The translations under genes were made by a program, and so were the position numbers. The notes under the pieces were generated by a model, which was given only the letters and a program-made list of their open reading frames with translations, did no database searches and was not told the DNA's origin. This document shows positions 1 to 7,617 of a stretch of DNA of 27,862 nt, piece by piece. This DNA is from a virus, in the IMG/VR virus record IMGVR_UViG_3300037360_000071, positions 1 through 27,862 of that record, one strand, 5' to 3'. Position 1 is the stretch's first letter; the number at the start of each line of letters is the position of its first letter.

Positions 1-3000
1 CTGCTGCCTCGACGTCTGAAAGCCACCGAGCAGGCCCTCGACCTGAGTCTGGAGCTCCGCGGCGGCACTGGTGTACTTGCCAGGGACCTTGCGGTCCTCC
101 CCCTTGCCAGAGCCGTACCGCGCCGTGACATACTGCCCCGCGGCCAGCTTTCTCGCGGCAGATATCTTCTCCTCTTCACCGAGTCCCAGCCCCGCGGTCG
201 AGGCGCGAAACTGAGCGATGGCGGCCTTCATGCCGGGCAAAGCCGTCATCCGCCCAGCGACGTCGGCAATCATCTCTCCGCGCTCTATCGAGCTGCTCGG
301 CATGACGCCGGCAACCTTACCAGTCTTTGACTTCTTGGCAAACTTTAGCGCTCGCTCCTGTGCGAACTCCAAGGAGGTCTGGGCCTCTAGGGCGCCAAAC
401 CCCAGCGCACTCTCGGTGGCCTTTTGAGCTTCGTTTATGCCCTCGACGCGGCGCGAAGCTAGCTCAGACACGTGTCCTCGACGCGCTGCGACGTCGGCCA
501 GCTTCTGTGGCGCGATCACCTCGTTGAGGTGCTTGAATGAGCTCTCCGTCGCGCCTATCGCGTCAGAGAGCTTCTTGAGCTTCTCGTAGGTTGCATCATA
601 CCGCATCTCGGCACGATAGTCCCTGGGTGGCTGCTGTTCCTTGCCCTTCTTGCTAAACGGATTCAAGAAGTCGAGGAAGTCGGCCGTGATGAAGCCCCTC
701 TGGCTAGCTCTCCTCTTTGCCTCGTACTCGAAGCCCTTCCGCTTGGCTTCGCTCATGGGCTGCTGTGCAGACGCTCGCTCACTACCAATGACGCTGGGCG
801 CGGCCAGCAACTTGGTGTAGGCGTCACGCGACGCGGTCGCCGCGGCAGCGTTCCTGGCGGTGCGTCCAGCAAGCTGACCAGCGCCCGCTATATCAGCAAG
901 GTCCAAGAATTTTGCGTGGCCCGGACCAAGCTGCCTGGCCATTTGCATAGCAGTCTGTATGTTGGAGATGTTGCTCTTGCCGCGATTCATGGCTATGAAG
1001 CGCTCGATTTCCTCCGTCTTGAAAGGAGGAAGCTCTCCACCAGGACCAACAGACATAACACTGATACCAGCCTGATCAGCTACACCCTGAGCCTTATCCC
1101 AGTACTTTTGCCAGCTCTTTGCCACGCCTGCATATTTCTCTGGCAATTGTGCGTGTACAACCCTGGACACTCCAGCATTAGCCAACTTCGCCATGCAGGC
1201 GTCACACGGCATGAAATTGACGTAGGCGGTACCACCCTTCGCACCAGCCCCTGCCATTGTGAGCGCCTCGTGCTCGGCGTGGCGCACTATGCCTAACTTC
1301 TCACCCCGATTTTCCTTAAGGTTTAACCTAGCAATCTCTGTAGAAGAAGTTCCTCTAGGAAATCTATTTGCCCCGGCACCAACTACCTTCCCGCTAGCAT
1401 CAGTGATGACAGCGCCAACTTGTAAAGAAGTGTCTTGACTGCGTAGGATGGCTTCCTGATTAGCGAAGTCCAAAAGCTGCTTCGCTCTAGCGTCCTTCCT
1501 CACAGTATAAGACTGAGTGAGCTGCGCCTCAATGGGAGATTCCCTACCACTGATGACTCCAGGCAACAGAGGCATCATGCCTAGACGAAATCTCGACGAC
1601 ACTGGACGCTGCATGTCCATCTCATCATTTACGCGACGCAAGGTAGCGAGAGCAATGTCCGGACCCATCTCCCTGTTACCAGAACCACGATCAAGTCCAA
1701 GCGTCGGTTCAGCAGCTTGCGCAGCCAATATTTCAGCATGCTTAGTATACACCTGCGCGATCTCACGTGCAGGGACTATCAAAGCATTTCTAAGAAACTC
1801 TTCAAGGCTCCTCTTCTCAGCGTCCAATGCTAAGGCTCCCATGCCCATAGTAGGCGGCAAGGACTCCTGCGCCGGATCATGCTTGCCCTTGGCAGTGACT
1901 CTGCCCTCATCCTCTGGGAGAACTGCATCCAGAGTCTCGACGTAGTGGCTTCTTCCAGACTTAAGTTTCCTATCTATGTGCTCCAACCTATTCCGTGCAT
2001 CCTCAACCGGCAAAGAGACGAATTGCTCCATTACCGAGCTCGGCCCAATGATGTTGCCAAGCATCATCTTCATGTAGGTCCGGCCACCACCCACGCTCTG
2101 TGGGTGCCGAGACGAAAGCAGAGCAGCTTCAGAGCCAACATCAGCCTCCGACCTATGTGCGGTTCCAGGAGTAGAGAGCCCGTGAAATCCCAATAATTTT
2201 TGCAAGCCCGCAGCAGGGAATCCAAGCGGACGTTTCCAGGGGATCTGGGTGGAGGAATCTGCCCAGGGAACTGCAGACTCAATTCCAGGAACTACTTTGC
2301 GAAGTCTCTGTAGGTCGGCTGCAGGCCAATGGGCCACTGCGAGGTCAGCCTTGGAGGCCATGTACCGGAGACGGGTTTGAGAGATTCCAGGCGAGTCATT
2401 CAATTCTGCAAGGTTTAACCCCTTATTGCCAAGCCACCTGAGATCGCTTGGCATCGGGTAGTGCTTTCCTCCTCTGGATACTATGCCAGCACCAGATATC
2501 CTAGCCTCGTCAAGGCGTTTCGCCGTGCCAAGTCGCATCCTGCCATACCGCATAGTTGCAGTGTACGAGTCGATAGCCCTGCCCAGTTCTCCAGTTTCCT
2601 TGTCATACTCGTACAGGCTAGCGGTAAGTTCTACCGTGTGAAGGTTAGTAGCCTCGATGTCAGTGATCAGCACCTTGCCGCTTCGTGCAGTCTCTACGAG
2701 ACCTTTTCTAAGTGCAGGAATGCTGCTCTTCAGCACCTCCTCAATTTTTCCCTGTATCTCCTCGCGCTCATCATGCGCCCTTGATTGCCTTCTGATGAAA
2801 GCTTCTCTACGAAGATCTCTATTTGCTTGCGACAGTCCTGGCTGAGATTCTAGGAGCCTTTGCCCTGAGTCCATGCGCAGCCTGCGGGGCCTTGCCAGAC
2901 GAGGCTCCTGCTCAGATTCAATTGAAGATCTTAGGCCAGTAGCAGCAATGGCACTGGCTAAGGAGGTGGTGCCAGAAATCTTTTGGCGTTCATAAGCCTG

Positions 3001-3546
3001 CTGCGACTCACGCGCCTCGGCCTTGCGCTCCAGGAACTCTAACCTAGCCTGCTGCTTTTGAGCCCTGACTCTGGCGATCCTGTCATTTTCCCTGTCTACA
3101 GCGTACTGCCTAACCTCCTCACGTCCCCTATTGGGGTCGATTATGCCGCGTTGCTTCAGAGAAGGTGAGGCATTCTGCTTGATAAGTTCCCTGCGAAACT
3201 GTGCGATCTCATTGGTCAATGGCTCCAGTATCCGGCCAAAGGCTTTAATAAGCAAAGATGATTGGTCAATGGTGTGAGTCGGAAGGTTGCTAGTAAGACG
3301 AGGTCCTGCAGACGAGCTGAGCTGTGCCTTTACCCAGTCTTTGGTAACTGTGGTACCAGAGATGTGGCTAAATACCTTTGCAAAAGCTTGATGCATGTCG
3401 CCCAAGAGATTTTGCAAAGTCCTCGCATTCTTTTCAGTGCCGGCCACGATTTCGCCGAACTTAGATACCAACGTATCCAGAGGGACAGCAGACTTTCCCA
3501 CTAGAGCATCTGAAATAGAGTTAAGAAAACTATCGTTTAGCGCCAT
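1..3546 (-). CDS. Tape-measure-position giant virion protein with DEDDh exonuclease and cytidine deaminase domains (3' end outside window)
   Basis: The frame is open for 1182 codons and runs off the left edge, so the protein is incomplete. The ATG at 3546 has AGGAG seven bases upstream. It follows the frameshifted tail assembly chaperone, which is the tape measure position. Residues ~1-290 are helical and rich in Gln, Arg and Glu. Residues ~290-490 carry the exonuclease set of the DnaQ/RNase T family: DIEATNL (D296, E298), AHWPAAD (D411) and HRSEAD (H464, D469), with the usual His-to-Asp spacing of five. Residues ~683-800 carry a deaminase fold: LQVGAVITDASGKVVGAG, then HAE (H756, E758) and PCDAC (C781, C784), the zinc ligands and proton shuttle of CMP/dCMP deaminases. 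From ~800 on the sequence is Ala/Glu/Lys-rich and tape-measure-like. The domains and open frame are seen; the virion role is inferred from position. A cytoplasmic enzyme, or a polyvalent-type protein injected with DNA, are alternatives. Confidence 0.88.
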   Translation of the reverse strand, partial: MALNDSFLNSISDALVGKSAVPLDTLVSKFGEIVAGTEKNARTLQNLLGDMHQAFAKVFSHISGTTVTKDWVKAQLSSSAGPRLTSNLPTHTIDQSSLLIKAFGRILEPLTNEIAQFRRELIKQNASPSLKQRGIIDPNRGREEVRQYAVDRENDRIARVRAQKQQARLEFLERKAEARESQQAYERQKISGTTSLASAIAATGLRSSIESEQEPRLARPRRLRMDSGQRLLESQPGLSQANRDLRREAFIRRQSRAHDEREEIQGKIEEVLKSSIPALRKGLVETARSGKVLITDIEATNLHTVELTASLYEYDKETGELGRAIDSYTATMRYGRMRLGTAKRLDEARISGAGIVSRGGKHYPMPSDLRWLGNKGLNLAELNDSPGISQTRLRYMASKADLAVAHWPAADLQRLRKVVPGIESAVPWADSSTQIPWKRPLGFPAAGLQKLLGFHGLSTPGTAHRSEADVGSEAALLSSRHPQSVGGGRTYMKMMLGNIIGPSSVMEQFVSLPVEDARNRLEHIDRKLKSGRSHYVETLDAVLPEDEGRVTAKGKHDPAQESLPPTMGMGALALDAEKRSLEEFLRNALIVPAREIAQVYTKHAEILAAQAAEPTLGLDRGSGNREMGPDIALATLRRVNDEMDMQRPVSSRFRLGMMPLLPGVISGRESPIEAQLTQSYTVRKDARAKQLLDFANQEAILRSQDTSLQVGAVITDASGKVVGAGANRFPRGTSSTEIARLNLKENRGEKLGIVRHAEHEALTMAGAGAKGGTAYVNFMPCDACMAKLANAGVSRVVHAQLPEKYAGVAKSWQKYWDKAQGVADQAGISVMSVGPGGELPPFKTEEIERFIAMNRGKSNISNIQTAMQMARQLGPGHAKFLDLADIAGAGQLAGRTARNAAAATASRDAYTKLLAAPSVIGSERASAQQPMSEAKRKGFEYEAKRRASQRGFITADFLDFLNPFSKKGKEQQPPRDYRAEMRYDATYEKLKKLSDAIGATESSFKHLNEVIAPQKLADVAARRGHVSELASRRVEGINEAQKATESALGFGALEAQTSLEFAQERALKFAKKSKTGKVAGVMPSSSIERGEMIADVAGRMTALPGMKAAIAQFRASTAGLGLGEEEKISAARKLAAGQYVTARYGSGKGEDRKVPGKYTSAAAELQTQVEGLLGGFQTSRQQ

Positions 3547-3549
3547 CTG

Positions 3550-4445
3550 CTATCTCCTGGTTCTCCGCTGCGTGGGGGCTTGCTGCTGGGGTCGAGGCTG
3601 CTGCGCATACCGCATGCTCTCCACGCGGTTGTGCTCTTCTGCGAGGATGACGAACGCGTCCACGATGCGAGCGGGAAATTTATTGAGGTCGCCCCCGTGA
3701 GGCGAAGCTCCGAGACTTTCCTTGAGGATCCTCACCCTTGACCAGTAGGCGACGAGCTCAAGCGACGTCTGAGCATTTCGCGACCCCCTGGACTCGGTCA
3801 CGAAGAGAGAGGTAGGACACTCCGATGTTTGAGTGTCGAAAAGCACGAACGGCTTACCGCCCGTGTCTTTGTACGTAGCTTCCCAGCAGACTGCCCTGTT
3901 CGGGTCTATCCTGCTTGGGAAATGGAGACGACAGTTTCGCTCGCGCCACCATCCGCGCTTCTTGCACTGTCCGCAGTCGAAGGACTCGGACTCACTGGCG
4001 CCGGTTCTCCACCAGTGGTACGCGACTCGGAGTTTTTTCTTTCTGTCCCGTTTAACTCAGCCTCGCCCTTGACTAGGGAGAGGACCTCGCCGAACATCTC
4101 CGACGGCCAATCCATCAGATCTTCGACGCCCAGCGACTTGCCGTCGACCTCCAGACCCGAGATCTGCTTTACGCCCCAGCGAACCCAGGCCACGTTGATG
4201 CTCTCCAGCATGATGCCGTCGAACTCGTCCTGAAGCTCGAGCCACTTCGACATGTCTCGAGTCTCTTCAGGCTGCTGCTCGATGGCCGCCTGCTCACGGA
4301 GAATCTCCCGAATCCTACGGTTTGGCTCACCGATCGCCTTGCGAAGTTCCAGCCTGCGACCTTCAGTCATCTTGCGGAGCACCACTTCCACCCCAGGAAA
4401 GGTCTCAAGTGGAATGCTTCGAGTCGTATGGTATGCATGTTTCAT
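3550..4445 (-). CDS. Tail assembly chaperone, -1 frameshift fusion product (gpGT-like)
   Basis: Long form of the tail assembly chaperone, about 298 residues. It is made if ribosomes slip one base back at the A-AAA-AAC heptamer at 4038-4032, after codon 138 of the short form. The new frame is open for 160 codons to the stop at 3550. It has no ATG, GTG or TTG between the slip site and a GTG at 3846, and an in-frame stop lies about ten codons upstream of the slip. The frame therefore has no independent entry for its first ~98 codons. The extension looks like real protein: a CX2CX10CX2H zinc-type motif (starting FDCGQC) precedes a mixed alpha/beta stretch and a Gln/Arg-rich tail. In lambda, gpG and gpGT bind the tape measure during tail assembly, and this gene also lies directly before the tape measure candidate. 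Slippage is inferred; efficiency is unknown. Confidence 0.85.
3906..4445 (-). CDS. Tail assembly chaperone, unshifted form (gpG-like)
   Basis: A 179-residue protein directly downstream of the tail tube gene. The ATG at 4445 is preceded by AGGGAG at a rather long spacing. The first ~125 residues are charged and largely helical, with segments such as FPGVEVVLRKMTEGRRLEL and FDGIMLESINVAWVRWGVK, which is the look of siphovirus chaperones that coat the tape measure during tube assembly. After the slippery codons the zero-frame tail turns into a low-complexity Ser/Pro/Ala/Gly stretch ending at 3906. That fits a form whose last ~40 residues are under little constraint because the functional alternative lies in the -1 frame. 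Assignment rests on gene order and the frameshift architecture more than on sequence recognition. Confidence 0.82.
   Translation of the reverse strand: MKHAYHTTRSIPLETFPGVEVVLRKMTEGRRLELRKAIGEPNRRIREILREQAAIEQQPEETRDMSKWLELQDEFDGIMLESINVAWVRWGVKQISGLEVDGKSLGVEDLMDWPSEMFGEVLSLVKGEAELNGTERKNSESRTTGGEPAPVSPSPSTADSARSADGGASETVVSISQAG
4032..4038 (-). promoter_or_regulatory. -1 programmed ribosomal frameshift slippery site A-AAA-AAC
   Basis: On the minus strand the heptamer AAAAAAC is phased as AGA AAA AAC in the zero frame, the X XXY YYZ arrangement needed for simultaneous -1 slippage. The downstream -1 frame is open for 160 codons. A CCACTGGTGG inverted repeat begins about 13 bases downstream and could help stall ribosomes. 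Confidence 0.88.
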
Positions 4446-4475
4446 TGTGTGCGGTTTTCTCCCTAAACAAATTCA

Positions 4476-4497
4476 CGGGCCCCTGCCAAGGGGCCCG
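4476..4497 (-). terminator. Hairpin after the tail tube gene (terminator or attenuator)
   Basis: CGGGCCCC and GGGGCCCG form a perfect 8-bp GC stem with a six-base loop, in the 84-base gap between tail tube and chaperone genes. The bases after it on the minus strand (GTGAATTTGTTT) are only partly T-rich. It may be a partial terminator that lets tail tube protein be made in excess. Confidence 0.6.
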
Positions 4498-4530
4498 CTC
4501 TCTTCAATCGCTCAAGCTCGACTCATCAGC

Positions 4531-5814
4531 CTACGCGATGATGAGCGAGTATTCATCCTTGACCCCGAGATTCGAGGTAGTGGCCCGACTATCGGCATAG
4601 CTCGCATCAAAGCGAAGCTGACCGTCCGAGAGCTGATGCGAGGCCAGGTACACATTCTTCATGTAGTGCACCCACACATTCCCCGCCACAGTCCCAAGGT
4701 TCAAGACGAAGTCGACCGGCGCCTTGCTGTCGCCCCACGTCTTCAGCAGGTTTACTGCCGCGCTGTCATCGTCATAGATGTTGAACGAGAGAGTCACGTT
4801 CCGCACGTCGCCCTCGGTGAGCGTTGCGTAGTAGCTGCCGAACGTGTCACGCACCAGCATGTTGTTCGTCTGGACCCTGATGGTGGCGTTCCTGATGGTG
4901 GGGAACGCGACGGCCGCGGTAGCGTACACGGAAGCCGTCGTAGAGCTAGCCCCCGCCACGAACCGACCGGTGAATCCCGGAATGATGCTCCCGCTGGTCA
5001 CCGGAGTCGTGGGCTCCGGGGTGAATGTCGTCAAGCCACCCGCCTGATAGACGTCAGCCGTGGCAAAGTCCTTGCTGCGCAGCACCCACAAGCAGTCACC
5101 GTTCGCCTGCCAAGTCGCGACGTCTTGATTGAGGTTGAACGTCGCCTCCGCAACCACGCACGTGTGGCCGACGCGTTGGTCGAGAGTTGCAGCTGTGCGG
5201 AAAGACCACAGGGTGAACTGGGTGATGTCATCGACGAAGGTGTACGTCAGCTTCACCCTGCTGACCGTGCCAGTCGCACCTCCAATAGTGGACGCGGAAC
5301 CATCCGACCCAACGAGCGTCAACGCAGTCGTGCTGCCGGCGTAGGCCAGCCACGTTCCATTGGCAGCCGTGTTGACCGTGTGGCCGGCGATCGTCACGAC
5401 CTCGAACGTTCCAGACGTGATGCCGTGCGCCGCGCAAGTGACGACGATGGGCAGCGCCGCCGTCGAGCTGGCGATGGCGTACGTTCCAGCGCCTACGGCC
5501 GCCGTCTGCCCAAACATGGCAACGAGGATGGGGTCGCAATCCGGCGCCGTGCCAGACGTCCCGTTGGCCGCGAGCGACATCTCGATGCTCCATCGACCAG
5601 CCTTGCGTCCACCGACCATTCCCTCTTGAGATCGGGTGCCGGTCTTGTCCTGACGTTCCAGGAGGGCAACTTCATTCTGCAACTCCATCCGAATGAAGCG
5701 GCAAGCGTTGGAGTTCCCGACCGATGCCGTCCCTGAGGCGTTCGGGATCGTGCCGAAAGTAGGCTGCTTTTGCAAGTACGCACGCTCAAGGCGTGAAAAT
5801 GAGTAATTAGCCAT
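4531..5814 (-). CDS. Major tail (tube) protein
   Basis: A 427-residue protein whose position before the chaperone/tape-measure pair marks it as the tail tube subunit. The N-terminus (MANYSFSRLERAYLQKQ) and the beta-rich C-terminal half, with VRNVTLSFNIYDDDSAAVN and a final strand region ending EYSLIIA, fit the tail tube fold. Residues ~107-188 look like an inserted Thr/Gly/Ser-rich beta domain (AIASSTAALPIVVTCAAHG, then GSTTALTLVGSDGS) of the kind often decorating tube proteins. The start ATG at 5814 has AGGAGAG about 12 bases upstream, a long spacing. It is followed by a strong GC hairpin. Confidence 0.85.
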   Translation of the reverse strand: MANYSFSRLERAYLQKQPTFGTIPNASGTASVGNSNACRFIRMELQNEVALLERQDKTGTRSQEGMVGGRKAGRWSIEMSLAANGTSGTAPDCDPILVAMFGQTAAVGAGTYAIASSTAALPIVVTCAAHGITSGTFEVVTIAGHTVNTAANGTWLAYAGSTTALTLVGSDGSASTIGGATGTVSRVKLTYTFVDDITQFTLWSFRTAATLDQRVGHTCVVAEATFNLNQDVATWQANGDCLWVLRSKDFATADVYQAGGLTTFTPEPTTPVTSGSIIPGFTGRFVAGASSTTASVYATAAVAFPTIRNATIRVQTNNMLVRDTFGSYYATLTEGDVRNVTLSFNIYDDDSAAVNLLKTWGDSKAPVDFVLNLGTVAGNVWVHYMKNVYLASHQLSDGQLRFDASYADSRATTSNLGVKDEYSLIIA

Positions 5815-5842
5815 TGCCTATCAACTCTCCTATTCTTCTAAG

Positions 5843-6202
5843 CTAGAGACTGACTGCAGGCTCCGGCTCTCGAACGTCCACGTTGTCGGAGGCTTCAGCC
5901 AGCACGCTGCTGGCCTCGCTCTCCATCCTTGCCCGCACCTCGCGAAACATCTGCTGCGCCATGGTCAATTTGTCGTTGAACGACTGTGGCGGGTCCATGC
6001 GGGCTCCCGACTGCCCATGCATCGAGAGCTCATCAGCTGTGAAGTCAACCTTGCTAAAGTCCTCCTCCACGATGAACGGGGCATTTCCGAGAACTGCCTC
6101 ACGAAAGCCCTGCTCGCTGAAGACGGCTCGCTGCCCCACCGCGTCAAACTCGCGGTCTCCAATCTGTGAGCAGTCACCACCGACGTATCTGCAAGCAATC
6201 AT
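5843..6202 (-). CDS. Conserved-looking small phage protein between tail completion and tail tube genes
   Basis: 119 residues from the ATG at 6202, which has GGAG seven bases upstream. An in-frame ATG at 6226 lacks such a site and is disfavoured. The N-terminus (MIACRYVGGDCSQIGDREF) and a middle FSKVDFTADELSMHG segment resemble small accessory proteins seen beside tail tube genes; I do not know a function. The C-terminal third is Glu/Ala/Arg-rich and probably helical. No membrane segment or catalytic motif is evident. Confidence 0.75.
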   Translation of the reverse strand: MIACRYVGGDCSQIGDREFDAVGQRAVFSEQGFREAVLGNAPFIVEEDFSKVDFTADELSMHGQSGARMDPPQSFNDKLTMAQQMFREVRARMESEASSVLAEASDNVDVREPEPAVSL

Positions 6203-6274
6203 GCAAGGACTCCAATCCAATTTCAATTGTACAACATAGAGACCGACAAGGACACAACATTGTTGCCGAACCTG

Positions 6275-6802
6275 TCACTGATGAAGCTGAAAGAGCATGA
6301 TAAAGCTGATTCTCTTCTTATAGTTTTGCGCGCCAAAGACTGTCGGTCCTCTCCTGCACTGAATCTGCCCATTGTACACGAGCGGCTTCCCCCAATTCTG
6401 ATTGTCGACCCTGTTGATGACGTCCACCACCACGTCCTCGACGCAGCTGGAGTAGATCTCCCTGTTCTGGGTCCCTCTGACAGGAACCCAGGAGAGGTTC
6501 ACGTCAAATATGCAGCGAATGGCGCCAGAGAATTGCACGAACTTTTGATCGTTCGTCTGAATAGAGTCGAGTATGTACAGTGAGGCGAACGGATACCTGA
6601 TGGTGCCAGACTTCTCGAGCATCTCCGAGTCAATCTGATCAAAGTAAAAGTTCTGGCTGCTTGAGGAAAAGTCCAGTGACATGAGCGAAGCTTGAAGGCC
6701 ATACAGGGGGGCTTGCGTCAGCAGGCCAGCATTGTACCCGTTGGCGGCCGACAGGCGCGCGTAGACTGCGTCCAGGACCTGCTGCGAGACTTTAGCTAGC
6801 AC
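6275..6802 (-). CDS. Tail completion / tail terminator-like protein
   Basis: 175 residues. The start is a GTG at 6802 with GGAGG at a good distance, and it overlaps the end of the minor head gene, suggesting coupled translation. It begins with a helix (LAKVSQQVLDAVYARLSAANGYN) and continues with beta-rich sequence, the general plan of tail terminator (gpU-type) and closure proteins. Its place after head-joining genes and two genes before the tail tube fits that role. There is no diagnostic motif, so the assignment is by context and overall shape. Confidence 0.7.
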   Translation of the reverse strand: MLAKVSQQVLDAVYARLSAANGYNAGLLTQAPLYGLQASLMSLDFSSSSQNFYFDQIDSEMLEKSGTIRYPFASLYILDSIQTNDQKFVQFSGAIRCIFDVNLSWVPVRGTQNREIYSSCVEDVVVDVINRVDNQNWGKPLVYNGQIQCRRGPTVFGAQNYKKRISFIMLFQLHQ

Positions 6803-7592
6803 GACCTACCTCCAAAGCTTCGCCAAACCAAAAGTGGCTGCAGCCGAACCCACCACCATTTAGAAAAGCATCTTGAGTTTGGCCGTTGTCGAGCGCGGCG
6901 ACCTCGCCAAGCGTCAGAGAGTTGCCGGACAAGAGCCTGGAGCAAAAGCCCCTGGTAGAGTTGGTCCTCGGACCTGCATAAGTGTAGGCGAGCTTCGTCC
7001 CCTGCTCCTCGACTCTACGATACGCCAGTGAACATAACAAACGATGCCATAGGTTTGCTTGGTCTTTTCCAATCGGCCCAACGTGCGACATCTTCCGAAC
7101 GATGGCATTGATCTCTTGGGCCAACTCAGACAGTCTCAAGACACTGCCGAGTGACCGTGCCAGGAGCTGACGAAGCTCGTTGAGGACTCCCTGGGTCGAG
7201 TGGCCCTCGAGAATCGCGACAGCCACGGATGCCTGGCTCGAGAGCACGCCCCGATCTCCTGACGTGAGGACGCACGACGACGGTGGTGTGCCCTCGTGCA
7301 TGGAGTCAAAGTCGCTGACTTGGTCTGCGAAGCTCTCAACAAAGGCAAGAACCGTGGGGTAGTAGTCGGACACGTCCAAGGACTCTTGAAAGACGTCCTC
7401 AATCGCCAGCACGCCTTGCGCATTCTCTGGAGACCGCACGACGACCCCTCGATGCACGCTCAACGTCTTGAGAACGTACTCAGAGACGTCTGCAGCCACG
7501 CGGTCAACTTCACGCGAGACTTGAGTCTCGAAGCTGAGTGTCAGTCTCTCGACTCTGTTCACGTGGGCGTCGACTTTTTCTTGAGAGATCAT
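6792..7592 (-). CDS. Minor head protein, Mu F-like C-terminus
   Basis: 266 residues, ATG at 7592 with GGAA nearby. The N-terminal two thirds are helical. The C-terminal region has the pattern typical of phage minor head/morphogenesis proteins: an aromatic YTYAGPRTNSTRGFC segment, then ALDNGQ, then a Gly-rich GGGFGCSHFW ending. In relatives the equivalent Cys and His residues cluster near the end. Such proteins ride inside or near the portal. Here the gene sits after the connector gene rather than next to the portal, and overlaps the following tail completion gene by 11 bases. Confidence 0.7.
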   Translation of the reverse strand: MISQEKVDAHVNRVERLTLSFETQVSREVDRVAADVSEYVLKTLSVHRGVVVRSPENAQGVLAIEDVFQESLDVSDYYPTVLAFVESFADQVSDFDSMHEGTPPSSCVLTSGDRGVLSSQASVAVAILEGHSTQGVLNELRQLLARSLGSVLRLSELAQEINAIVRKMSHVGPIGKDQANLWHRLLCSLAYRRVEEQGTKLAYTYAGPRTNSTRGFCSRLLSGNSLTLGEVAALDNGQTQDAFLNGGGFGCSHFWFGEALEVGRAS

Positions 7593-7617
7593 CAGTTCCT
7601 AAGCTGTGAAAAAGTGC

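Noticed and set aside
3550-3846. Independent 98-residue gene starting at a GTG at 3846
   Set aside because: The frame is open and protein-like well upstream to the slippery site and has no other start, so it is the frameshifted end of the chaperone.
4252-5736. A 494-codon open frame on the plus strand
   Set aside because: It is antisense to the chaperone and tail tube genes, very rich in Arg and His, has no domain or ribosome site, and arises from the codon bias of the real genes.
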